DNA from: Sitta carolinensis | Lineage: Eukaryota; Chordata; Aves; Passeriformes; Sittidae | NCBI GenBank assembly: GCA_032173965.1 | Contig: JAVUNC010000004.1 | Coordinates: 64,912,501 to 64,976,500, forward strand | Length of the DNA stretch: 64,000 nt | Direction: 5' to 3' | In this document: positions 47,453 to 58,863 of the stretch, piece after piece | Layout: each line of letters opens with the position of its first letter | Numbering within the stretch: the first letter of the stretch is position 1 | Position numbers and translations under genes: made by a program | The notes under the pieces: model-generated | Told to the model about the DNA's origin: nothing | Database searches by the model: none | What the model saw: the letters and a program-made list of their open reading frames with translations, nothing else

Positions 47453-50400
47453 GCCTGTTTAAACTGCAAATAGTGTCCATACAGAAATTAATCACTTCTC
47501 TAGTCAGTCTAGACTAAGCTGATGTGTGGAGAATAAGACCAGAGGCTATACCATGAATAGCAATGATATGTACAGACTGAGCACTCCTTGTTCATTGAAT
47601 GAGACAGGAAACAATAGAATATGGTAATTTAATTAAAGCTACATCACAGTGCAAAAGCACAAGGGATGAAGAGTCCTGCGTAGTCTAGCTTAACTTCTAA
47701 AACTTCCTCCTTTTGGTTTTGCCGGCTGAATACTCTTCTAACATTTATGGGGACTTTCATTGAGCTTTGTTTTTTGGTTTTTTTTTGTCTATGTCATTGT
47801 TAATTATTGAACCTCAGTTCATGTTTTGTGCTTGTTTGATGGTCCTCAATAGCAATGCCTGTCACTTGCAGTTCCATTTATTTACCATCTAAAGTGATGA
47901 ATCCAGAGAAAGAAGAGGTATGACACTGCACACAACATCCCAACTCTTCCTGGGCCTGAGAAATGTGATAAATACTGCTGTAGATAATTCAACACAGGGA
48001 AATACAAGATAGTTAATACAGTTGTACTCAACACACTGTAGCAACAGAAGTGGAGCACCACCGATAGTGTGAATACATTTTACCTGACAGTAGGTTTCTT
48101 TTTAAAATAAACTTTCTTTTTTAAATAAACTATCAACAAAAGCCAGTGATTATGCTCTCCAGTGCCATTTAGTCTTGGTTACACTGGTGAATTGATGGGC
48201 ATGATGACTCACTGTAAAAATATAAGCAAAGAAGAAAACCCAAAACCAAATTCCAAAAACAAGAGCTAGATCACAACAATAGTTGATGATATAAAGGAAT
48301 ACAGCCTCTGTGTCTTTTCATCAAATCGTAAATTTATGCAAACCACAGAAATAAAATAATCAGGCCTTATTTGAATTTGTGTTTTCACTAAAGTTAACAC
48401 TTATAAATATAAGGTCCTTGAGGCTATAATTAATCTTTCTTGCCTTGAAGAAATTTAGCTGTATCTATGGCTGTCTATGTCTATGCTTAAAGATATCCAG
48501 TGGCTTAATGGGAACATGAAATATAGCCCAGTCTATTTGGGGAAAGGTATGAAATGGAACAGTGTGGAAGAACTCAAACCCTAGAAACTAGAAATAAGGT
48601 AGCAAAATGACAATGGTCAAAGAAAAAGGGAAAGAGCAGTAAAGAGTACTCCTTAGAGATTGCTCAAAGGTATTGCCTTGAGAAATTTTTATTTGTGTTA
48701 AAAGGCTGTTCCTGTAAGAGGCAACATTTATTGTTGTGAAGTTATTTGACAAATAATTAATTATTTTTACCACCTAAATATGTGAAAGATTAAGTTACCT
48801 TTGGAACAAAAACTGACACTTTCAAGATCATGATAGGTCTTATAAAAACCTGATAAGGCTTTGGGTGAGATTACCAGTACTAATCCTGTAAGACATTGAT
48901 GTTCTCAAATACAGTAAGGGGATGGAGAAACAGGAAAATTCAAGAGTATTTGAATATCTCTTAGAAAGCAAGGCTCCCTGTGAGCAGCTCACAGCTCTCT
49001 GTCGTGGCAACCTGCCAAAACCAGAATCCAATTGCAAGTTTTGCTCCTGCCCCTCAGCAGGACATGCTCTAGCAACCCAGGGAGTCAGACTATAACAGAG
49101 GGAAAAAAATGTGGTTTAGCATGACTGCCACAGCCTCCCCCAAGTTCCTAGCTACCTCAGGGACTCAGGATCTGCTGAAAAGAAATGGTTCTTGTCAGGA
49201 AACTTGCTCATTTTAGCAGTTGTGTCTAACTCATGACATATTGATTCAACACTGTGTTTTCTGGTGAGACCACCCAGAGGTGTCTATTTGTTTCTTGTCA
49301 GACATTTGCAGGGAGCTGAGCCACTGTTGCAGCAGCAAAGGATGTCTCTTTTGGCCAGGTCTTGGTTATTGAAAACTGCCTCATCCCAATGTGTCAGCTC
49401 TTGGTCTTCATTTTGGTTTTATTTATTTGAAATCTAATCCTTGTTCTTATTCAGACTGCAGTTTATCACATCAAGGCCAAGAGAGAGTGAAGAGCTGTTC
49501 CAATAATTTTTTACAGGAATCATTCATAGGCACAAAACTGCTGTTAAATTCCCCAAGCATTGCAATTCTGACAGTAGACCTATCAGACTTACACTGGTTC
49601 CTAGGTCTGATAAGCAACAGATTATGTTATTTCTAACTTCCCTCTGCTTAGGCATCCTACTGTAAGCAGACTGCAATCCTGCTGGCAGGAATCGTGTCTG
49701 TCTTGAACTAATTTCTCACTGTGTCTTGCTGTTTATCTGTATCAACATCCTGTAAAACTGAAGACAGCTGGGATGTTGTTTCAATATTTAATCTTTAGAT
49801 TTTGGGAAAATCCAGCCCACCTCTAGCCAAAATGCATCTTCACGGGCCCTTCAAACATCCCAGTATGCTTTTGATTGATATAAAGTGGGGGGGAAAAATC
49901 TACTAATGAGGAACATTGGTAAACTCTGAATTTTCCAGAATGTCTTCTTCCTTATGTGCATTCCACAGCCTGCAGGCAGATCCAAGCTTTATCTGGTGTT
50001 GAAAGGAATATTTACAACTGGGTTCCTTTATATTGAAAGACTTTTTGTTTTCCTGGAAATCTGACTGTTCTTCAGATTGATGGAGTTTTGTCTGTGTTTG
50101 GCTGTTGGTTTTTTTTTTAATGTATCATGAAAGGGAAGAAGTAACCATGGGAAATCTCCTTTAAGGCCATTTTCAAAACAACTTAAGAAATTGTAATTTT
50201 TAAAAACCCACATGAATATCAGATATGAATTCCAAAGTCTATTTAAATCATTACCTTATTGCAAACCTTTGTACCCCCGTACCAAGACCAGGTGCCAGGA
50301 TGTTCCTGCCCCAAGGGAGCTGTGGAGCTCTGTGGGGAGGGCTGCAGTGCCTGCAGCTGAAATGAGTACAGCAACTCTTTATCAGGGCATGAACTCATGC

Positions 50401-51168
50401 TGCTTTGTGCTAGGTTAAGTTCTAGAGTAAAGCTTTGCAATGGAGCAGAGAGAAGTGAGAAGTGTGGTACTTTTCTTTCTCTCAGATTTTGCCCCTGGCA
50501 AAAGAACAAAAGAAAAGAAAAGAAATCTTCTCTGTGCTTTTTGTTTGATTGTTTTTTTTTAAGATTAGAATTTATGTATATTGGCCCGACAATCTTTGGC
50601 AGTTGCAAGGAGGGCAAGTGCCTAAAGTATATACCTGAGAGAAGGGAGAATTTCCAGTAGCAAGAGTTTTGATAGCAACTAAAAACATGTATGTGATTAT
50701 GGTAGCAATGGGACTACTGCAAGCATGAAAAACGGCAGGCACAATCTTCTGAAATCACAGGTTGTTAACAAGTAAATACAGAATTGTTACACTACTGAAT
50801 AAAGTGCTAAGGAAGTAATTCATGAACTTAGAATTGCAGTAGAGTATACATGTGGGACACAGGGCTTCAATTCTGAATTCAGTCCCTGAATTTTGGGCTT
50901 TAACTGTGTAACTGAGAAACTCACACTCTCCATTTACAACATCCCTCCCCTAGCATCTGCTAGCACTTTACACCTACCACCCTTCACCATTTTTTTTGAC
51001 CTCCTTTGGACACGCTTTAATAGCTTTATATTTATATCCTTATTACATGTAATGCCAGTAACTGATTGAAAAGTTTGGGTACAGGTTACTAAGCCTATCC
51101 AAGCCTGAAAGATAGAAAGGTAGAAAATTCATGTAAAAAGATAGAAATTCATGTGTTATCTGCATTAT

Positions 51169-51171
<3 letters not shown>
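47453..51171. other. Unique non-coding DNA
   Basis: Includes a GC-richer patch at 50270-50400 with frames open on both strands. No repeat family, RNA or exon recognised. Confidence 0.55.
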
Positions 51172-51247
<76 letters not shown>

Positions 51248-51251
51248 CATA

Positions 51252-51335
<84 letters not shown>

Positions 51336-51372
51336 ATATACATATATATATACATATATATATATGTATATA
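51172..51372. repeat. Compound (AT)n / (CATATA)n microsatellite
   Basis: (AT)n over 51172-51242 (71 bp), then tandem CATATA hexamers to about 51327, then CATATATATA-type units to 51372. All the Tyr/Ile- and Met/Tyr-rich frames in this interval are artefacts. Confidence 0.98.
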
Positions 51373-54300
51373 TTCTTGTGTATATTCTTTGTTCTCTGAA
51401 ATAATTCTCCTTATCACAAAACTGTCTCTGTGTTCCAGTTTCTTCAGGACGACTACTTTTGGCAGAGTTTTATCCACATCTGTCTCTGTCAGTGACATTA
51501 TCCAACTCTATGCACACAGAAGGTCATGATTCCAACCTTGTTTAAGCACCCAAGTTATTAGAGCATTTCTTATCATATCAAACAAGTCACCTGAAAAGAG
51601 CACTTAGTTTCACAAGTGCTGCTAAAGAAGTCCAGTGTTTTCAGAGTATATATTGTAATGTTCAGAGCTTCCCCTTTTACTGAATTTTAGCTATTGCTTT
51701 CCATTCTTATTTGCCTTTATGACAGCATTTTGCTTCAGGTTGCTTCATAGCATATAAGCTGTGGTGATGGGACAGCCTCCATGATTTTGACCTCCTGTAC
51801 TGAAATCAGTAGAAAGCAAAAGCAGAGGGCATAAGCAGTCATTGAAACAAAATTCAGCAATTCTGTGTTTACTTGGACCAGACCTCTGGCAGTTCTGTAG
51901 AAGTCATCTTTGTGAAAGGTGAACAATTGCTTCCTCTAGCTCAAAAATATTATCTGCATATCTTGCCTCATGTCCCAAATGAGCAGAGTTGTGTGAGAAT
52001 GTGGTACCACCTGTCCCAGGCTGCAAACTGCTGAGCATGCCAAGAGGCAGAGCATGTTATTGATGTGTGTGCAGTCTGGGAGACTGGCAGGGCTGGTTCA
52101 CATAAAAACAGGGATTTTTTTTCATGTTGTTTTGAAACTGCATGGCTTTACTGAAAGAATTACAGGAGTTTGTTTTCATGTAATGGTGGTTAATGGAGAC
52201 GGCAAGCCCTACTCTGCACAGATAAATTTCCATTTTTAGGGCTAGTCATTATTTGCTCCATTTAGTATATAACTGTCTTTTATTAAAATTATTTCCTAAT
52301 TTCAAATTAATGCTATGATCCATAAGAGAACAACTGAACCTGATTTCTTCCTTCTCTGTCTCCTGTCATTGTATGAGAAGGAGCAATGTGAAACTATTTT
52401 TACAGAATATGGTAAAGCTTTGGGAAATCTTTTCACCACAACAGAGCACACATCTGCCCTTCTATTCCAAAACCAATGAGCCACAAAACGTTAATCCCTG
52501 AAAGGTTTGGCTTTGACAATGAGAGACTTCAGTATATCCCTTAGAGATTTCATCACTGATTTTGAGGCTCTGTGGAATTTGCTTCCCTGTGGATGGGAAG
52601 ATGGAGGGTTTGGGGGGAAAAAAAAGTAACAACGAAAATTTGCAGAGAGGCACTAGATAATAAACTGCTTAGAGTTTAATAAACTCTTTAGATAAGAAAG
52701 GTCTCGTTCTTATCTTTTTTTTCCTGCTTTTTATCAATTTGCCTAAAGAAAAGATACTTTCTCTCTACACAAATCCTGTTTCATTACTTCAGTAGGAAGC
52801 AGTATGAAATCCTCATGTAATTGTACCAGTGCTTCTCATCTGCTTTTTGTCTTAAATCCCATACTGATAAAATTTCTTTGTAGCCCTGAAGAGTGAAAGA
52901 TTTTTCTTATCAGGGAGAAGTAGTTTAAACTCCTGTGTACGAAAAGGGTATCCTTAGCTGGATGGAGCAGTAAGACTGAGGTCGCTTCCAAGAAAAGCCA
53001 TTTCTCCTGCTGGGGACACCAGTGCACTAGGGACTAAAGAGGAGGAATAATTCAGTTCTTACCAGCTTCATGACAGCATTTTCCCTTTGCTCAGATAACC
53101 CTCTGGTCCTTTGATTGAACTTTTCCTATCCAGGCTTCATTTGTGGGTCCTGGTAAAATATGGTTGCAGGTACCACCAACAGACATCAACTTTTCATGTA
53201 AATGGTACATAACACTTGATTGCCTCTTTGAGCTTTATTCTAAGACTAACAAAATCACTGCAACCCCTCCTAAAAATGTTACTTTCAGTGACTTATAGTA
53301 GATTATTTTACATAACCCTTAGGCACAGGTTTGCCTTTTAAAAAGCTTCCGTGTATAGAAATTAAGACCACCAAAAGAGCTTTTAGTCAGATAATATCTA
53401 CTTAGAAGTAGTCCTATAAACCTGAATAATAATTAACAAGCTAGATTATTAAGAAATATCAGTTGTTACTGAGTAGTGTGGGGAAGAAACAAAAAACCAA
53501 CCCAATAAAAAGCCAAACCATAAACTCTAGAGGTCTATAAGTACCTTGATTTAAAGGTATTTTAACGTTAATTAGAAGAGGAACAGTTGTAATTTCTTAT
53601 GCAGTGACACTTTTTGTTTCTTTTCATTTGCTGTGGAAGAGGAGCACAATGCAACAACTTTGGTTTCTTCATCAGTGTGTTTGAATGCCTGATCTAACTG
53701 AGGAAATAGGAGACACTGCCCTTCATCTCCACTCCAGCTGTTGTGGTGGTGCTGTGCTGGTCTCTAAGCCTTCCTGGCAGTTTCTTTCCAAGTTTGTCTC
53801 CAAAAATTGTACTCTGCATTTCTAACAATGCAGCATGTACAGTCTCAAGGATGGTATGGATATTTGCTGCAAAAATATTATCTGCAGATTGATTTCCATA
53901 TGCAGAAGGGAAAATTCATCACTCAAACACACGAGAAACAGTTTTCTAATAGGAGAGAAGTAATAAAATGTAAGGGGAAAGAAATATTTTTCATATTCAT
54001 GTGTGATGCAATGATTTCTCCACAAAAGACACCTAGCTTTCTACCACATTTAATTTTCCATTTCTGTGTATGAAAATGATTAAGAGGAAGATGAAATATG
54101 TCCAAAAGTACATATCCAGGTGAGAAATTATTCCCTACATCAATTGTATTAAACAACATCTGTGAGAGTGGGACTAAGCATTATGCATGTGCACAGATAT
54201 GTAATCATGAAATATGAGAATTATGAACATACATTTCTCTTTATAGGAGATGTGCTCATGTTTTCTAGGTAATTTAGGATGCCATTGCTGGAGGGAACTG

Positions 54301-54912
54301 TTTCTTGGAAGACAGGTAACCTTGAAAACCATTTAAACATTATAATGTAAAAGCCATTCCACCTGAGTCCTTGTCCAGTACTGGGGAAAAGGTGAATGAG
54401 AACTGTGGCCATGAAGAGAGGAAAATAATGAATATGAGAATAAAGAATACCTGTTGGCAGGTGGTTTTGCTTTGGCAAGTGCCACTAGAAGGATTGATAC
54501 TCTTAGATGACCTTTACCTCCTGAGCCCATACTTGAAGAGTGATTTTGAAATAACTGAGATGACAAATTAAAGAAAGCAAAAAAGAGACTGATGAGATGA
54601 ACAAAGTGCTTTATCTCACCATTGCACAAGCACATGAAGCTGGCATAAACCAGAGCTGCCTAAAAAGGGCAAGCCTACCCTTTCCAGATCTGCATTGTTT
54701 CCTCCCCTGATTCTTTTCTTTCTTTTGGACGAGGGTGTTTTAGACTGATTTAGCACCCAGGTGCATAAATACCATGCTGGCAGAAAATAGAAAACATCTG
54801 GGGGACAGAAGAGTTGGTCTAGTTGTTTATGCTGGCTTTGCAGTCTTGGGGAGGGTGTGTGGAGGGCTAAGGCAGGAGAGGGAAAGGACTGGACCATGTG
54901 AATTTGCTTAGC
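51373..54912. other. Unique non-coding DNA
   Basis: No gene or interspersed repeat recognised. Many small frames on both strands; none has a recognised domain. Confidence 0.55.
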
Positions 54913-54922
54913 TTATCGATAA
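54913..54922. promoter_or_regulatory. Palindromic Onecut/HNF6-type motif TTATCGATAA
   Basis: A 10-bp palindrome containing ATCGAT, the core bound by Onecut (HNF6) family proteins, followed by AT-rich words. A single motif match; function unknown. Confidence 0.15.
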
Positions 54923-57902
54923 AGCCAAAGTAATTTGATTAAGTGGTCACTGAGCAACAAAAGGTTCTTCAGCATCTGCAAAGAAATAGCATAGCTAAGA
55001 GCTGCTTCTTGGCTCCTGTTCAGAAATTAAGGGAGGAGAAAATAATTTAATGGTGAGGATGCTTAAGAATTAGGAAAAAAACTGCTGGATGGTGTCTTTT
55101 ATGTCTTAGAATCAACAGTAATTGCCTTTCTGAAATACATAAAATACACACTAAAAGACACAAAGTGACAGGTTCAATGGACAAAGAAATTGATGAAATG
55201 TAGTGGCCTGCAAGAAGCAATACTAATTGATAAAAGACCTGTTCTGGCCATAAGATCAGAGAAATAAGACTGTGGAAAGCTATGAAAACACACTGAAAAT
55301 TATATGCAGACTTGCAAAAATCTTTTACTTTCTTGCTTTACCAAGAGTTGACCATTGATGCAAAAAAAAAAAAAAAATAAAATTGATTGTTATTTAAAAT
55401 TGGTTTTGAGCTTTTTCTGAGCAAAATCAAACTGAAAAAAGTATGAATATAAAAAGATGGTGGATACTGGAGAGTGATGGGAAGGCTTTCTGTGTATACC
55501 ACATCTATTTTATTTATTAGTGTTCAGTACTCTGGTGATGATACCCTGGTCTGCTCTTCCTTGAATTCACCCATATCTTTAAAATTTATTTTGTTATATC
55601 TTAGGAAGAAGACTGTAGCAGCCCAGGCCAGAATTAGAAGGCATTTATTCGTGGAAAAGAGGCAAATGACAAATGTATCCACTCCCTTAATTTTCATTAA
55701 GCTCTGTCAATACTAATAACTTTGCAGGAAAAATACAAAGTGACTTGTGTAGCTCTGTTCCCCACAGCACAGCAAACTGGGTTGTGCTCAGTGCTCAATG
55801 TTAGGATCATTGAGCCCACGGCCAGAAGGTCATTGCAATCATTTGAGACTTTAAAGTACTGCTTTTGCAGCACTGTCTGATGCAATGGGGTTTAATTTAC
55901 AGCTGTCGATGTATTTCCATTAGATTTATGGAATGATGCGCAGAAACCATATGGTTCTTGTGAAAGAAGGTCATGAAGCCCCCAGGGGTCCCTCGAGTGT
56001 AGATTGAAATCCACCGGTCTATGTGGTGATGCAGCCAAGTGTAAGTCAATAAAATTAACTTTGTTACACTTTTCCTCTCTTCAGTATGGGGTATTTAACC
56101 ATTTTATTATTTGACATGTAAGAAGTCTTGCTAATAAAAGGATTCTCTTAAAATCATTCACAGTTCTATTTTCTCTTTAATAAAAAAAAAAGCATTAAAA
56201 ACTTGCCATTGACAATGATTGAGGTTCTAATATGTACTGCAATAGCGAAAAAATAATGGCACCAATTTAAATGTGAGTCCCTTATCATAGGTTTTATAGA
56301 CATTTAACAAAATAAACTGAACAGTTTTGAAAGGGCAAATGTTAGAATCTACTTTTAAAGTCCCTCTGTACTTTGAGTGAGTGCCTGCTCTCTGAGCCCT
56401 CAGTCAATGGTGGGGCAACCGTGGGAAATGCATCAGCAAATTCTGCCACTGGCATCCATCTGGAAGAATGTCTGTGTCATTTGCCACTTGTTTGTAAGCC
56501 AGAGGTGAAGGTCTTGCTCCTAGTTGTTGTTTCCTTCTGTTTTCTTGAGTGGATAAGAAGTTTAACAACAGGGAGATGAGAACACACATTTTGCGAAATA
56601 AGAAAATATCTTTTCTGTAACTAAACATTTGTTCCTCACATTAAAAACTTTTTCACTTTTGTCACTTGGGTTCAGCAGACTTTTGCCACTCATTCATGTG
56701 GAGTCAACATGCAAAAATAAATTAGAGTATTTACCCACCTGTAGGCTGTGGATGCTAATTCAGTGTAACTTAGTGGCCTAAGCAGTCACAGTGTACTTAA
56801 GAGGTCTCATCAGTGAAGAGACAAACAGATCAAGGAGTCTATTTATCCTGTACACATGCAAAAGATACACAAGTCACCTTCCAGAGATGCCTTTTTTTTT
56901 ATGTGTCCCTTGCCTCTTAAGATAGCCTAACAACACCACCTGAATTTTACATGTACAGCACAGCAACCTCAGAGGGGTGCAGAGGATCCCATCAGGCCCC
57001 CCTGTGCCATTTTCTCCACCTATTGTAGCATCACAATAGCAGCTTGGGCTTTGCACAGGCTTCTGGAGTCCTGGCCCACAGAAAAGAAGGTGAATTCAGG
57101 TGTGCACTAAGGCTACAATGATGTGACAATGCTCATTCATTCATATGCACTCCTTATCAGTTACAGGCTTGTGATGTTCTCTGGAGTTACACTTGCTTTT
57201 CCCATAGGAAGAAATACTTTTGCTATCTGGATGCTATCCCCAGTGCTAGGCTGTTGATAATGAAAACACTTCTGTTAATGGGAAATAAGATTAGTTTAAA
57301 TAAAAATTGATTTTAACTGAAAATATATATTAGAATTTCACAGCTGTTTTTTTACTTCTTAGTGATCAATTTTTCCAATTACAATTCCATTTCTCTATTT
57401 TATGGTCTTTGTCCTTAACTCAAACTATGCTTCCATGAGTTTGTTTTGAATTCATACTATCAAATCCAGACGAGAATAAAGCTCATACTCTAAGTTAAAA
57501 TGAAGCTCTGGAAAATACTGGAAATTAACAAGTCAAATGAATCAAAGCAGAACGCATGCCTACCCTTGGAGAAATTTGGTAAAATCCTAGATTGGCGCCC
57601 AAACTTTTGGCCTTATTCAAAAGAAATTACAGGCAATTTTTAAGCTGAATATCTATGTAATTTACAAGTCTTGATATTGTATGGTCTTGTGGATTTGAGT
57701 CACAAGTCTCAGAACTGGACTAAGGGAGTTTGTGGCACATGTGTTTGACATCCACGGCATGCTGTTATATTTTCAGGCATTATCACTCCCGTTGGATCAG
57801 GACCATTCCAGGTTGTGTTTCAGCCCCACTGCACAGCTCCCAGCTGTGAGTAGATCAGGGAACATTCTGCTGGGAGCTGGGAGCTGCTATTGTAACATTG
57901 GA
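54923..57902. other. Unique non-coding DNA
   Basis: An A-run lies near 55364-55378. A slightly CpG-bearing, possibly conserved stretch occurs at 55920-56050. The frame at 56373-56579 has no recognised family. A TGGCGCCCA word near 57593-57601 resembles a tRNA-Lys primer-binding site start. Confidence 0.5.
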
Positions 57903-58200
57903 TGTTGTCCCTGAAAATCAGCCTTCTGATTTGTTTTAGTATAGTGGAGTCAGTTCTCATGAATTGTAAAATAAACAAGGATCATGTTTGCATTCCTTTG
58001 TAAAAGATATCACCTGATGGACTTCTCAAGTGACCAGTGGAGATGGAGAGGTGGGAACTTCTCTGTCCAATCTCTGATCACTGTCCAGAAACTGATAGAT
58101 ATGAAGTCAACAATAAAATAAAATCTTCTTCCTTTCTTCTTCTCTACCTGAACACCTGTTGTGTGTGTTACTGTGTGTTTCTATCTGTGTCACAGTAACA
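57903..58200 (+). mobile_element. Solo LTR, family A copy 2 (ERVK-like)
   Basis: Begins TGTTGTCC at 57903 and ends ...CACAGTAACA at 58200. The flanks are ATTGGA (57897-57902) and ATTGGG (58201-58206), a 6-bp target duplication with one mismatch. It aligns along its whole length with 35401-35681, including GACCAGTGG, two overlapping AATAAA hexamers at 58112-58122, a CT-rich run and CACCTG followed by a GT-rich stretch. The TATA position (near 58095-58103) is degenerate. It is slightly longer than copy 1 (298 against 281 bp). The small frame overlapping its start is spurious. Confidence 0.88.
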
Positions 58201-58544
58201 ATTGGGAAAGGAGTTGGTGATTAATGGACCCACCTCTGAGGAGCCTGGACATAGGCTCAAGTCTTGGCACGCTGGTGAAGCCTCTGCACATGGCACTGAG
58301 CTAACCCACAGGAACTGTGTAACTGCAAGCTGTGACAGGAGCAGGGGGATGAGAGCAGTGAGAGATTACAGAGATTCTTCTCTGGGACATCTGGGATGCA
58401 CTTTTTAAGTTGGTGGATTCTAAAGCTAATATAAGGAGCGTGGTTGCCATCTGATTTCCTGCTTCAGTGGCTTGGTTTATTGTAATGAGGAGTAGCAGTC
58501 AAGCAATCAGATGCTGATAGAGAAGGGAGATGAGTCACTGTTGC
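58201..58544. other. Unique spacer between two solo LTRs
   Basis: About 340 bp with no internal retroviral sequence recognised. A small frame (58202-58408) is unsupported. Confidence 0.5.
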
Positions 58545-58863
58545 TGTGGCGAGTAACAACACGACACAAATTTTTTTTAGAACATGATCTGATTCTTTTT
58601 ATTTAAACAATTAATTCTTTTTTATACTTTTTTTGAGTGGGTCACTCTCATTGGTAGGGAGAGTGATAGAACTTTTCACACACATTGGTCAAAACACAGA
58701 CATCAGAGAAAGTCTGTCTTACAGAAAGAATTTAAAATATGAAGTTTTCATTACAGAAGCAATGGTAATGTTTATGCTCAAACTGTGAGAACAGACTTCC
58801 AAAACCAAAACATCATGAAGGAATGGAACTTAGAAACTGCAGGCCTAGGAAAACTAGACTACA
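58545..58863 (-). mobile_element. Probable solo LTR, a different family, minus strand
   Basis: Read on the minus strand it begins TGTAGTCTAG at 58863 and ends ...TTACTCGCCACA at 58545. The flanks are TGTTGC (58539-58544) and AGTTGC (58864-58869), a 6-bp repeat with one mismatch. Minus-strand order: a CCAATGAGAG box near 58650, GTATAAAAAAG (58627-58617) as TATA, AATAAA (58603-58598), then a CG-containing U5 (GTGTCGTG, CTCGCC). No internal sequence is attached. The edges rest on the imperfect duplication; the promoter/polyA architecture is clearer than the exact ends. Confidence 0.65.

Noticed and set aside
51043..51529. Tyr/Ile- and Met/Tyr-repeat open frames
   Set aside because: Translations of the AT/CATATA microsatellite.
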